Below, in pieces: positions 44,040 to 53,748 of a DNA stretch of 64,000 nt (positions within the stretch are counted from its first letter, which is position 1; every line of letters starts with the position of its first letter). Under the pieces are notes generated by a model. The model searched no databases and was not told where the DNA came from. It was given only the letters and a program-made list of their open reading frames with translations. The stretch lies in assembly GCA_003224085.1 (NCBI GenBank), contig QHYK01000061.1, positions 45,240 through 109,239 on the forward strand. The letters are read 5' to 3'. The position numbers and the translations under genes were made by a program. This DNA is from Acidobacteriota bacterium. GTDB lineage: Bacteria > Acidobacteriota > Terriglobia > Acidiferrales > UBA7541.

Positions 44040-44917
44040 TCAGGAGTCTGGCTCAATCCCTATCCGGTCGTTCACTGCTCCGCGGAGCCGCTGTTTGCAG
44101 CCAAGATATTTTTCAGTCTGCACGGACACATGCCCCAGTAGGAACTGAATTTGTTCTATAATAACTCTCCACCCGCCTCATGGCAGAGCCGGGCACACGA
44201 CCTCAGATCATGTGGTGCGAGTTTCGACACTCCAATCTTCGCGGCGTACTCCTTCACGACATACCAGACTACTTTTTCTGTTATTCCCTCGCCCCAAACG
44301 GTGCCAGCTCGGCAAACACGCCCGAACAGTCTGCCGTTCGTGGCACCAGCTTCTTTTAGCCAATCGTCGATTGTTCGCTTCACCCAATCAGGAACGGGGA
44401 CGGTCCGAATGCGCCCCTTTCCGACCAGGTCAATGATGGCCCAGTGCTCTTCGCGACGCTGGAGATGGTCGAGCGTAAGGTCGGACAGTTCTCGACGACG
44501 AAGCCCGCAGCCAAGTAAAACGGCCAGAATCGCTCGATCCCGCTTGCTTTTTGGCGTCCCGGCGTTTGGGAGCTGCCAGAGGGAGCGGGCCTGTTCTGCG
44601 GTTAACCAATTCCGTAAGCGAACACCCAATCTCTTGGATCCCTTTACCCTGCGAATACCGGCCGCAAGTTCTGGGCTCAGCAAGCCGGCTTCAGCCGCCT
44701 CGTCGGCCAGCCTGCGCACGACCGCGAGTCTCACATTCGTAGTTCCCGGCGCCAGCCGGCGATCTTCGAGGTGAAGCCGGTAACGGGTGACAACTGTCTT
44801 GTTGAAGGACAAGCGAGGCTCTGAACAATACCATCCAACAAACTCGTCAATCGCATGCCGATAGCTGCGCTGCGATTCCGGCGAATTGTAAGCTAGCAAG
44901 GACGGCGGCTTTGGCAT
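44040..44917 (-). pseudogene. Tyrosine recombinase/integrase, frameshifted near the C-terminus
   Basis: The first 253 codons encode an N-terminal SAM-like domain (QRSYRHAIDEFVGWYC) and most of the catalytic domain, with the first Arg in GCGLRRRELSDLTLDH and the box II HDLRSCARLCHEAGGE. The frame then stops at TTATTATAG. Two bases off, the sequence continues EQIQFLLGHVSVQTEKYLG, which holds the missing His-box and the nucleophile Tyr, and ends about 20 residues later. A short TTATTATA insertion therefore disrupts the active site. It could be a recent inactivation or an assembly error. The original function was site-specific integration. Confidence 0.75.
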
Positions 44918-45360
44918 GATCCAGATCCGGAAGGCCGAGCTTGGTTTTCCGCCGAACCTGTTTCCGTTTCTTGCTTTTGCTCCTCATGGTTGGCCGCCTC
45001 CCGACGGCTGGCCCATGAGAATGTGACAACTTGGCCGACTTGTGGACGGGATCCGCGTTTTATCAGGCACTGAGCGCCTTGCGCGTGGATGGTAACCTTG
45101 AAATGCCTGAGAAAATTGAATGCCAATTAAGCGGTCCTTCAATTATCGACGCCACGCCACCTATGAGCAGCATCGTAGATGCCCATGGAGGCCTAAACCG
45201 GTGCTTACGGACCATTTGACAGCACTCTTGGTCAAAATTCCGGGCGGATGTGAATGGATTTCTTGAAATGAGCAATTGACGAACCTTCGGGAGTGGCTTA
45301 CTTTAATGCGCAACATGGAAGCGCAATTGGGTCGAGGGCGAAAACCGTTAGGGGTCAACC
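44918..45360. other. Intergenic region upstream of the second TonB receptor
   Basis: About 440 bp between divergent genes. It contains a hairpin-like CCGTCGGGAGGCGG-type stretch on the minus strand near 44993-45012 and AT-rich sequence before 45361. No gene or operator is recognised with confidence. Confidence 0.35.
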
Positions 45361-48309
45361 ATGAGCGAAAAACGCCCATCTTTCTTCGTCCTTTTTCAGA
45401 CTCGGAATTTTGCGCCAGCAGCTTTACTATTCTTGCTCGCATGCCAGCCTGCTGCGTGGGCACAATCAGAATCCATTAACGGAACGATTCGGGGCCGCGT
45501 TAGCGATCCGAGCGATCAGGCTGTCGCAGGATCGAACGTCACAGCTGTCAACAGCGCGACTGGGTACACGCGCACTGTTACGTCTGGCGAAGACGGTTAC
45601 TACGTGATTGCCTCGTTGCCGATTGGAACGTACACGGTCACGGTTACAAAGAGCGGCTTCACGACTTTGAGATTTACAGAAGTCGTTCTCCGAGCCGGAC
45701 AAGAGGCGGTCGTCGACGGCGCTCTGAAACTCGGTGAGTTGACCACGGCGATCGAAGTGAGCGGTGGCGCGCTGGTTGTCGATCCGGATCGCACAAATAT
45801 CGGCCGGACCATCAGCGAAGTCGAAATCGAAACCCTGCCGTTGACTTCACGGAACCCCTATAACTGGATCATGTTCCAGCCTGGCGTGAGCGGACATCCC
45901 AACCCGGAGCTGGGCATCCCGCGCACGCTGAACACCAACGGCTTCGTGGATCGCATCAACTATCAGATGGACGGAATGGCCGACACGGAGAGTGACCGCT
46001 ACGGCCTTCGCCTATTCCCCATTTCGTCCGTGTATGTCAGTGAAGTCCAAACGGTGAGCAGCAGTTTCGCCCCGGAGTTCGGCGGCACCACCGGAAACAT
46101 TTACAACGTCATCACCGGGTCGGGCACCAACGATCTGCACGGCATGTTCCAGTGGATCCGGGGGCCCGTGGATACGACCGCTCGGCCGATTCTTCTCCCT
46201 GCATCGCAGCCCAAGCCAAACTTGTTGCTGAATTCATTCGGTATGAACGCCGGCGGGCCAATCAAGAAAGATAAATTGTTTTTTTACGGCGCTTACGAGC
46301 ACTTGTATCGCGCGCTGCCGGTTCCGATCACAGTAGACTCTACGACTCAGGCACAATTGGAATCAGTGGGTGTGCCAGCTTCGCAGTTCGGTACAGCACC
46401 TTCCGTGCAGCACGCTCAATTCCTGGATGCCCGGGGCGATTGGGACATCGATCCAAAGAACCGCCTATTTGTTCGCGTGAATTACTTCCGGAACGAATAT
46501 CCCTTCAACACCGCGGTAGGTGGTCTCAATCTGATTGGCGCCGAGTCTGATTTTCGGGACCGTGCTCACGTTGGCGGCCTGCAATGGGTCGACACCATCT
46601 CACCGGAATTGCTGAACGAGTTCCGCTTTTCTTATCCGTATCGAAATGAGAAGCATATTCCCGGCTCGTTCACCGGGCCGCAACCGGCGATCACCATTTC
46701 GGGTAAAGCCAACTTCGGCGGTAGTATTTCCACTGGCGACGTCTTTGCAGAAAAGATCCCAAGTTGGAATGACAATTTCACCTACATTCGTGGCCCGCAC
46801 ACGTTCAAGGTCGGAGGGGGCTACTCACGCATCATCGATGTGCAGGAAGGAGACAGCTTCACGCAGTATACTTTTGCTTCCTTCGCCAACTACCAGCTGG
46901 CACTGAGTGGAGCGAATCCGAAGTCCTACGACACAGTCAGTGCTCTGATCGGAAATACGCGCGTAAGCTACATTTCCAATTTCTTTAACCTATTTGCGCA
47001 GGATAGCTGGCAATTTACGCCCTCGCTGCTTGTTACCTACGGCATTCGCTACGACCGTTTCCTCTCGCCCAATCCGAACGCCGCGGCTCCATTTCCTTTC
47101 TCGCGCAATTTTAATAATCCTGCTGCTGATGTCTCGCCACGACTGGGTTTGGCCTACAGGGTGAGCAACAAGACTGTGGTGCGCGCGTCCTGGGGAATCT
47201 TCTACGATACGCCGCCGACCAATCTGTGGTTCAACACCCTTTCTAATGACGGTTCGGGACGGTCGTTTAACGCATCGCTGTCGTCCACGTCGGCGGGAGC
47301 CCCTTCCTTCCCGGCGCCCCTGACTACCGCGACCGCTCCGGCAATTCCGTCTGTCTTCACCGTGGCGCCCAATTTCAAGAACTCCTACGCGCTGACCACG
47401 ACACTGCAGGTTTCCCGTGAGCTGTCCAATAACGATGCGGTGACCCTAGCCTACGTGAACACCGCCGGGCGTCACTTGCTGTGGCTGCACAACATCAACC
47501 TCATTAATCCGATTGCCACCTTGGGTGATGGCCGTCCCGTTTTCTCTTCAGCCGTTAACGCGAACACACGCGCGAACCCGGCGTTCAACAACGTAAGCTT
47601 GCAAGATATCGGCGCTAGCTCCAGCTATAACGCGCTCGAGGTGAACTATGAACATCGCTTCTCCCGGGGGCTGCTAGTCAGCGGCCACTACATTTTTTCC
47701 CATACGATCAGCGACGCGCCGGATGTGAATGGATTCGAGCAAAACCTCGTCTACGTCGAAGACACGACGAACCGGCTTCGCGACCGGGGAAACAGCTTAG
47801 TCAACCGGCCGCATTCGTTTACCGTCAGCACCGTCTGGACGCCCACCACAAAAGCGGACAACACAATCATCAACCGGCTGCTAAATGACAACGAGTTGGC
47901 CGTTCTGACGAATATCTCCTCCGGAGATCAGCAAAACATCGTCGCAGCACTCAACTTGAATGGTGATGCAACCGTAGCCGCGAACATGACGCGCCCCGTA
48001 GGAATTGGACGCAATACCGTGCGCGGACCGAACATTGTTCAATTTGATCTGCGTTACACGCGCACCGTGTTCACTCTGAAGGAGCGCATTCGGGCTCAAT
48101 TCATCACGGAAGCCACGAACATTTTTAATCATCCGAACGTGACCACTCTGAACACCACGATTCCCAAATCCCAGTTGAACCTGACCGGAACCGCCGCGAC
48201 AAACCCGAACTACGGTACGATTATCGGGCCGATGCCGACAAGCTTCCCGCTCACTTCCACTGTCCTTCAGGGCCGAATTCTCGATTTCGGCTTGGGTGTG
48301 AGGTGGTAG
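45361..48309 (+). CDS. Oar-like TonB-dependent receptor 2
   Basis: The 982-residue product has a signal peptide (about 17-35, ending AAWAQ) and a CarboxypepD_reg-like domain (about 40-130: IRGRVSDPSDQAVAGSNVTA and GYYVIASLPIGTYTVTVTKS). The plug (about 150-265) includes PLTSRNPYNWIMFQPGVSG and FGGTTGNIYNVITGSGTNDL, and a barrel ends in the aromatic ILDFGLGVRW. It is a member of the same acidobacterial receptor group as 31953-35516 but is not a recent duplicate; the two differ in length and in barrel sequence. The downstream lyase-like gene follows after about 140 bp, which might suggest a shared substrate, but no evidence supports this beyond position. Confidence 0.9.
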   Translation: MSEKRPSFFVLFQTRNFAPAALLFLLACQPAAWAQSESINGTIRGRVSDPSDQAVAGSNVTAVNSATGYTRTVTSGEDGYYVIASLPIGTYTVTVTKSGFTTLRFTEVVLRAGQEAVVDGALKLGELTTAIEVSGGALVVDPDRTNIGRTISEVEIETLPLTSRNPYNWIMFQPGVSGHPNPELGIPRTLNTNGFVDRINYQMDGMADTESDRYGLRLFPISSVYVSEVQTVSSSFAPEFGGTTGNIYNVITGSGTNDLHGMFQWIRGPVDTTARPILLPASQPKPNLLLNSFGMNAGGPIKKDKLFFYGAYEHLYRALPVPITVDSTTQAQLESVGVPASQFGTAPSVQHAQFLDARGDWDIDPKNRLFVRVNYFRNEYPFNTAVGGLNLIGAESDFRDRAHVGGLQWVDTISPELLNEFRFSYPYRNEKHIPGSFTGPQPAITISGKANFGGSISTGDVFAEKIPSWNDNFTYIRGPHTFKVGGGYSRIIDVQEGDSFTQYTFASFANYQLALSGANPKSYDTVSALIGNTRVSYISNFFNLFAQDSWQFTPSLLVTYGIRYDRFLSPNPNAAAPFPFSRNFNNPAADVSPRLGLAYRVSNKTVVRASWGIFYDTPPTNLWFNTLSNDGSGRSFNASLSSTSAGAPSFPAPLTTATAPAIPSVFTVAPNFKNSYALTTTLQVSRELSNNDAVTLAYVNTAGRHLLWLHNINLINPIATLGDGRPVFSSAVNANTRANPAFNNVSLQDIGASSSYNALEVNYEHRFSRGLLVSGHYIFSHTISDAPDVNGFEQNLVYVEDTTNRLRDRGNSLVNRPHSFTVSTVWTPTTKADNTIINRLLNDNELAVLTNISSGDQQNIVAALNLNGDATVAANMTRPVGIGRNTVRGPNIVQFDLRYTRTVFTLKERIRAQFITEATNIFNHPNVTTLNTTIPKSQLNLTGTAATNPNYGTIIGPMPTSFPLTSTVLQGRILDFGLGVRW

Positions 48310-48451
48310 GCGCACTCGATGTTTGCCCACTGCCCTTGATAAACGGGACATATTGTGGGCAGGGGACATGCCCAGTGATCTTGTTCAGAAGTCTTTCCGG
48401 GCAACAGTCTTCCTATTTTTCTCTGTTTTGTTCGGTAGTGGGGCAGACGCG

Positions 48452-49966
48452 GTGAAGGACCCGCGCCCCCACTCCGAATCGGCTTCATCAGAGTCCTTTC
48501 CCGCTCCCGTTTATTCTGAAACTGTACTGTCAGCGAATTTCGAGGACGGCAAGAAGTATTTCCTCGACGCACTGCTGGAGATCCACTCCGCGCACACCTT
48601 GATGCTCGCGCGCCAGGGCATCATTTCTAAAGCTGACGCATGCGTATGCGTGGATGCTATTGCCATGCTCGAGCGCCCTGGAATCCTGGCCGCGCGATAT
48701 GACGGTCAGTGTGAAGACCTGTTCTTTTACGTGCAAGACTTGCTCACGCAGGCGTGCGGCGAAGAGGTCGCCGGCAAAATCCACACAGCCCGCAGCCGTA
48801 ACGATATCGACCTGACGATGTACCGTATGCGCCTGCGTCGCGAGATATTGCAAATCGCGGCCGAAACCGCAGAGGCGCGCGAAGTGCTGCTCCATCTCGC
48901 GGCCTCGAATCTGGAAACCATCATGCCGGCATACACGCACACACAGCCGGCGCAGCCAACGACGTTGGCTCATTACTTGCTTGCCGCCGTCGAATTCCTG
49001 GGCCGCGACATTCACCGGTTGCGCGCCGCTTTCGCAACGGTCAATCGCAATCCGCTCGGCGCCTGCGCTATCACAACCACTGGCTTCCGCATCGATCGCG
49101 ACTACACTGCGCGCCTGCTCGGCTTTGAGGGTTTACAGCTAAATTCTTATGGCGCAATCGCGGCCATCGACTATTTGTCGGAGACTGCGAGCGCCATCGC
49201 CGTGCTAATGCTGAACCTTGGAAAGCTCGTGCAAGACTTGCTGCTGTGGTGCACGCAAGAATTTGGGTTTCTCCGATTGAGCGAAGGCTACGTCCAAATC
49301 AGCAGCATCATGCCGCAAAAACGAAACCCCGTCGCGCTGGAACACACCCGGGTTCTGGCGAGTCGAGCTTTCAGCCAAGCGCAAGCTGTGCTCAGCTGCG
49401 CGCACAATACCCCCTTTGGGGATGTCGTCGACAGCGAAGACGATCTTCAGCCTTTGACCTTTTCGATGTGCACCGATGCCTCGCGCACGCTGCGGCTTTT
49501 CGCCGGAGTGATGAGGAGCGCTGAAGTGGATCGCGAGCGCATGTGCCGTCGCGCCCACGGTAGCTTTCTTAGCGTCACGGAACTGGCCGACACGCTCGTC
49601 CGCGAAGAGGGGATCGGTTTCACAATGGCTCACCGCCTGGTAACCGCCGCTGTGCGGGCGATTGACCCTGAGGAGCCTCCCGAGCGCCTCGTGACCGAGC
49701 TGCAGCGGCTGGCGCCAAAAATCGTGGGAAGGGAACTAAGCAAGCCACGTGAGGTGTGGTCACGTGCCCTCGATCCTGTACATTTCGTGGCCGTCCGAAC
49801 CATTCCCGGCGGGCCCGCCCCTGAAGCCGTTCGCTCTCAAATAGCCATCGCGCGAAAAGAACAGGCGGAAGCCAGGGAATGGCTCAACGCCAAGCGCTCC
49901 TTGCTCGAGCGCTATCCTGAACTAATTCAAGATGAAGTCACGGCGGTCAAGAACGCTGTTCGCTGA
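48452..49966 (+). CDS. Argininosuccinate-lyase-family protein
   Basis: The enzyme has the fumarase/aspartase superfamily signatures KIHTARSRNDIDL, AYTHTQPAQPTTLAHY and, for the mobile catalytic loop, SSIMPQKRNPVALEH. Argininosuccinate lyases split argininosuccinate to arginine and fumarate; paralogs act on other fumarate adducts. From GTG 48452 (VKDPRPHSES) it has 504 residues, slightly long; the open frame reaches ATG 48323, but its extra residues contain a hydrophobic stretch (VFLFFSVLFGSG) that is odd for a cytosolic enzyme. No other arginine genes are nearby, so a side role after the TonB receptor, or a paralog with a different substrate, is possible. Confidence 0.82.
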   Translation: MKDPRPHSESASSESFPAPVYSETVLSANFEDGKKYFLDALLEIHSAHTLMLARQGIISKADACVCVDAIAMLERPGILAARYDGQCEDLFFYVQDLLTQACGEEVAGKIHTARSRNDIDLTMYRMRLRREILQIAAETAEAREVLLHLAASNLETIMPAYTHTQPAQPTTLAHYLLAAVEFLGRDIHRLRAAFATVNRNPLGACAITTTGFRIDRDYTARLLGFEGLQLNSYGAIAAIDYLSETASAIAVLMLNLGKLVQDLLLWCTQEFGFLRLSEGYVQISSIMPQKRNPVALEHTRVLASRAFSQAQAVLSCAHNTPFGDVVDSEDDLQPLTFSMCTDASRTLRLFAGVMRSAEVDRERMCRRAHGSFLSVTELADTLVREEGIGFTMAHRLVTAAVRAIDPEEPPERLVTELQRLAPKIVGRELSKPREVWSRALDPVHFVAVRTIPGGPAPEAVRSQIAIARKEQAEAREWLNAKRSLLERYPELIQDEVTAVKNAVR

Positions 49967-49985
49967 ACTAATTTGTTGAAATAAG

Positions 49986-50040
49986 TGGTGAGCGCGGAAG
50001 GAATCGAACCTTCAACCCGTTGAGTTAAGAGTCCAACCGC
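49986..50040 (-). other. tRNA 3'-half remnant with CCA (tRNA-Lys-like, anticodon CTT)
   Basis: The minus strand reads GTTGGACTCTTAACTCAAC (anticodon arm, loop CTCTTAA), then a T arm GAAGG-TTCGATT-CCTTC, the acceptor strand CGCGCTCA and CCA. The 5' half (acceptor strand, D arm) is missing upstream. The anticodon stem has one mispair (A with C). It looks like another tRNA 3' half left by site-specific integration. Folding software has not been used. Confidence 0.6.
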
Positions 50041-50317
50041 AGTTTATCCTAACCGGGGCGTGATGGGGCGTGTGTGCTGGAACTATCGAAGTCTTCAGTG
50101 ATAAGTCGTAACCGGAAAAGTAGCTCATAGGATCCACTTCACCGCGAGGGATCGCCGATATCAGCCCGTAGCAGGGCGCGAGTCGTAGTGATTCTGCTGC
50201 TCGATGATTTCGCCTTTCTGTACATAAAAGGCTCCGATTCGCGTACCGTATTGGCTACCCTCTGAAAACTGGCGTTTGATCAGGCAGGCTCGAAATGACA
50301 GCGGGTAAGCATGCAGG
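50041..50317. other. Gap without recognised gene
   Basis: About 280 bp between the tRNA remnant and the next gene. A small frame with the sequence QYGTRIGAFYVQKGEIIEQ on the minus strand looks faintly protein-like but has no start or family. Nothing else is seen. Confidence 0.3.
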
Positions 50318-50917
50318 TTAGTGTTTTGGCGCGGTGGTGTCGGGCATGGACCAAAAGGGATAGGCTCCCTTTCCCACGAAGCGGAAAGCGCCATCCACGT
50401 AGACGAAGTTGCCCAGAATCGAAAACTTCTTTCCGTTGTCCGCAGCGAATTCGACCTCAAACTGCTCTACTGGTACTGGCAGCAATGGCGCGATGGCATT
50501 TGTCTTGGGGGCCAGCCGTGATTGCGGGTCGTGGGACGGAGGCCTGCAGTGCGCGTGAAATCGCGAGCCGCGCCCAACAAGATTTGTGATAGTGACCAGG
50601 GACTTTTCTTCGTTTTCATTTTCAGCTTCCTGGTCCCAACCGAGTTGTTCGACGTCTTCCTTTTTGAAATAAGTGGCGAACCATCTGTCCGGCTCAGGGA
50701 TGAAGAATATCTTGTAAGCCTCATTCATTGCGGCTGCGTCTCTCTTTGCCAAGGCCTTCAGAAAGGCCTCGTATTGCTTCTCGAGGCCTTTTGCGTCGTG
50801 GCTGTAGGCGTCCTTTGGGCTGGGAGGCGCGGGCGACGCATCAACGCGGATTAAGCAACAGCTGAAGAGAAGAAAGAAGCCCAGCGGGATGCGCGTGGTT
50901 CGCAAGAGTTGATTCAT
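50318..50917 (-). CDS. Secreted protein of unknown function
   Basis: From ATG 50917, preceded by GGAGAAAGA, the product is 199 residues with a signal peptide (PLGFFLLFSCCLIRVDA, about 11-27). The mature part has a helix region KGLEKQYEAFLKALAKRDAA, then a beta-rich domain with FEVEFAADNGKKFSILGNFV and VDGAFRFVGKGAYPFW. That last pattern resembles small periplasmic proteins that adopt an NTF2-like or similar sheet, but I cannot name the family. An earlier in-frame ATG (51031) has no ribosome site and adds a non-signal extension. Confidence 0.6.
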   Translation of the reverse strand: MNQLLRTTRIPLGFFLLFSCCLIRVDASPAPPSPKDAYSHDAKGLEKQYEAFLKALAKRDAAAMNEAYKIFFIPEPDRWFATYFKKEDVEQLGWDQEAENENEEKSLVTITNLVGRGSRFHAHCRPPSHDPQSRLAPKTNAIAPLLPVPVEQFEVEFAADNGKKFSILGNFVYVDGAFRFVGKGAYPFWSMPDTTAPKH

Positions 50918-51393
50918 TCTTTCTCCGATGGGGGTCGGGTGAATGAAAAGTGTAGGCTCGCGTGGATAGTTCAGCAAGAGGGGGAGTTTTGCGGCGCATG
51001 CATCGGGCTCGGTGTGGTTGAAAGCAAGCAAAGATTCCTCGTCACTTCGCTCCTCGGAATGACAGGAAGAGTGGGACGCGCTAAAGCGCGATCGCTACAA
51101 AGGTCAGCGATCGGCACGTTTCGGCACGTTACGACACGACTAAAGCCGTGCCCTGACGAAGGCAGGCGCTGTGAGCCTACGGCATGCGTAGGGACAAAAG
51201 CGGCGTCAAGCCGCACTCTAAAAAGGGACTGCCTTGCCTGCCTGCCGCAGGCAGGCAAACCCCGTAAGGATGGGCCACCCAGGAGGTCTCCGGGGATCGA
51301 TGGCCGGCGTGGTCGCTAAGGGTCTGCCACCCGCCTCATTTGTCCGATATCCGCAAGGGGCTTGGGAGTAGCCGCAGCTCCAGAATATGGAGG
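50918..51393. repeat. Hairpin-rich intergenic region
   Basis: Within about 51070-51260 several short perfect inverted repeats follow each other: GCGCTAAAGCGC, CACGACTAAAGCCGTG, GCGGCGTCAAGCCGC and TTGCCTGCCTGCCGCAGGCAGGCAA. The first three share a loop of the TAAA or TCAA type. The cluster sits between two minus-strand genes and does not encode protein. Similar arrays occur as intergenic repeats in acidobacterial genomes; their role is unknown. Confidence 0.55.
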
Positions 51394-52587
51394 TCAGTAG
51401 TAAGTAAGCATGCGTTGACGCCTGTTTGAGGATTCGAATGCACCATCCGGGCTGGAACGGTGTGACAAATTTTCCTCAATCCAATTGCCGTAGCTATCGT
51501 ATCGGTAGGAATAATGAAGTTCGGAGTACGGAGCCAGTTTGGAATTCGGCTCGCTTTGTTCCTTTCCACTTACTATTTTCGTGCTCCGGGTGATCTCCGT
51601 TGCCTTATCGCCGTGCTCGTTGTAAGTAGTTTCGATCACCTGCTCTTCGTCGAAGATCCGTCGGCGCATCTGCTTTACGCGGCCTTGTGCATCATAGTCG
51701 TAGATAATCGAGAACGGTCCCGCTTCCCCGCCCATGAGTTTCGTAAGCTGATCGCGTAGCTGTTCAAGTAGCTCCTGGTGTGATGCGCCCGATTCCGCCA
51801 GAATCTTTTCGAGTGCTTCTGAAGGGATCATCGTTTCAGGATTGTCCAAGATCTGTTTTTCCTCGTCGACGCGCCCCTGCGCATCATAAGTACGCACAGC
51901 TCGACTTACTAACTTGTTCTGGGCGTCGCGAATTTGGACTTCCGTGGGTCGGTCGTCCTCATCGTAAATCGTGGTCGCGCTGCCACCACCCGGCAGGCTT
52001 GGTGCCATGTCGGCAACCTCGAAAGGAGAACCCGCGACGGCGGTGTTCGGACGGTAGTCTGAACCGCGGGAAACCTGCACCTTCGTCTTCCTTCCGCGTT
52101 CGTCATAGCGAAAGCTGATCGGATTGTCAGGTGTGAGGCTGTCGGAAATTTTCAGCAGCCTTCCCTGCCCGTCGTAGGAATAGTCCGTCTCTTGGCTTGG
52201 CTCGCTCTCCTTGCCCGCGGCGATCTTGAGCAGGTGACCGGAAGGACCGTAGGTGTAGCGCGTTACCCACTCTGAACCATCGGAATTCTGAGTGCGTATG
52301 ACCATGATGCGGCCGTCGACGTCGTACTCCGTCGTGTACCCAAAACTCCGTTCAGGGAACTGCGTGCCATCGGCGGCAGTCCCTCCTGGATAGGCCGTTT
52401 CTTCGATGCACGTCTTCACCGCCCCTTGCAGTCCGTGCTTCTCGCGGTCCGACATAGGAAGAACCTTCATTTCTGGGGCCGGGGCGCTCGCTGTAGTCTG
52501 TTTGTCAGCGAGGCCCGCCGGAGCGCCGGGTACAGCTATCGACAACAACAGAGTGAAGGCGGCGAGGAATGAGAGTTGAAACTCCAC
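51394..52587 (-). CDS. Secreted RHS/YD-repeat-like protein
   Basis: The 397-residue product has a signal peptide (about 5-25) and then YD-type repeats of the RHS kind, visible as FGYTTEYDVDGRIMVIR, RYTYGPSGHLLKI, TDYSYDGQGRLLKISD, ISFRYDERGRKTKV, YDYDAQGRVKQMR and YRYDSYGNWIEE. There is no C-terminal toxin domain or core-end motif and the repeats are few, so it is not a full RHS polymorphic toxin. The function may be binding at the cell surface. It is preceded by a hairpin-rich region downstream and an unremarkable 267-bp gap upstream. Confidence 0.75.
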   Translation of the reverse strand: MEFQLSFLAAFTLLLSIAVPGAPAGLADKQTTASAPAPEMKVLPMSDREKHGLQGAVKTCIEETAYPGGTAADGTQFPERSFGYTTEYDVDGRIMVIRTQNSDGSEWVTRYTYGPSGHLLKIAAGKESEPSQETDYSYDGQGRLLKISDSLTPDNPISFRYDERGRKTKVQVSRGSDYRPNTAVAGSPFEVADMAPSLPGGGSATTIYDEDDRPTEVQIRDAQNKLVSRAVRTYDAQGRVDEEKQILDNPETMIPSEALEKILAESGASHQELLEQLRDQLTKLMGGEAGPFSIIYDYDAQGRVKQMRRRIFDEEQVIETTYNEHGDKATEITRSTKIVSGKEQSEPNSKLAPYSELHYSYRYDSYGNWIEENLSHRSSPDGAFESSNRRQRMLTYY

Positions 52588-52854
52588 TTTTTGACGGCCT
52601 GCCTATTGGGGTCGTGACCTCAAGCGTCGATTGTAACCGATATCTGCTCAACGCCGCTTATTGGCTGGCAGCGGCGGCCAGCTCCTGCTTCGTCGGCAAA
52701 ATCGGAAAGACCGTCGGCAATCGCCGTGCGCCACATTGCGGAATTCTCCGGACCTCCTAGAAATTAGGAGAGGACGCGAGTCAGACCGCGGGCAGCAGGC
52801 CGCTTGCATCTCTTTACTGCCGGGAGAGAGAATGACACGTGGAGATAACGACCC

Positions 52855-53589
52855 ATGGTACACACAATAGTTGACGGAACATTTCGGCAAACCAATTTAA
52901 CCATCGAATCGGCCGAGTATCTAGTCAAGCGCGAGGAGCTTCGCCTCGCAGAAATCGAGCTTATGCGCCAGCGCGAACGCGTCGCCGAGCTGCGCCGCCA
53001 TCTCCCGCAGGGCGCTGCTATTCAGGATTACCAGTTTGAAGAGGGCCCGCGCGACCTCACCGCTACTGACGCGCCTGCGCGCACGGTCCGTCTCAGCGAA
53101 CTCTTCAGCGCGCCCAATCGCTCGCTAATCATCTATCACTTCATGTACGGAAAGCGGCAGACCAAGCCTTGCCCCATGTGCACCGCCTGGCTCGACGGCG
53201 CCAACGGCGTCGCCCATCACCTCGCTCAGAATCTCGACTTCGCCGTCGTCGCCGCCGCCGATCTCCCCACTCTGCGGGCCCACGCTCGCTCGCGAGGCTG
53301 GAACAAGCTGCGCCTCCTCAGCGCCGGCAACAGCGCCTTCAAACACGACTTCGGCAGCGAAGACCGCGAAGGACATCAGGACTCCACCGTTTCTGTTTTC
53401 ACCCGCGACGCCGACGGTACCCTGCGCCACTTCTACACCGCGCATCCTTGGATGGCCCCCGACATCCGCGAGCGCGGCATCGACCTGCTCGCTCCAATCT
53501 GGCACTTCATGGACCTCACCCCACAAGGCCGCGGCAACTGGTACGCCAACCTCGACTACGGCATCAAAGTCCACGCCGCCTCCACGTAG
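52855..53589 (+). CDS. DUF899 (thioredoxin-like fold) protein
   Basis: The 244-residue product shows the DUF899 pattern: an N-terminal helix pair (LVKREELRLAEIELMRQRER, about 23-42), LIIYHFMYGKRQTKPCPMCT (about 91-110), which is the thioredoxin-fold region with the CPMC active-site-like motif, and late WHFMDLTPQGRGNWY. These proteins are thought to be thiol-linked enzymes of unknown substrate. The gene stands alone on the plus strand and is convergent with a methyltransferase gene. Confidence 0.83.
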   Translation: MVHTIVDGTFRQTNLTIESAEYLVKREELRLAEIELMRQRERVAELRRHLPQGAAIQDYQFEEGPRDLTATDAPARTVRLSELFSAPNRSLIIYHFMYGKRQTKPCPMCTAWLDGANGVAHHLAQNLDFAVVAAADLPTLRAHARSRGWNKLRLLSAGNSAFKHDFGSEDREGHQDSTVSVFTRDADGTLRHFYTAHPWMAPDIRERGIDLLAPIWHFMDLTPQGRGNWYANLDYGIKVHAAST

Positions 53590-53748
53590 TTCATCTCGAT
53601 GCTCAGCTCGCATTCGGGGCAAAACATACCCGGATGATATACCAACTAAACGCTCGATCCAGCACCCACTTTTCTTGTTACCGCGTTAATCATGTGAATT
53701 ACTTTCAAGTCGCTCGTCATCCGACCCGAGAAAACAGATGAGCGCCAT

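Noticed and set aside
48452..49966. argH of an arginine biosynthesis operon
   Set aside because: The family is clear, but no other arginine gene is near, so a gene symbol is not justified.
51394..52587. RHS polymorphic toxin
   Set aside because: Only a handful of YD repeats, no core-end motif and no C-terminal toxin or immunity gene.
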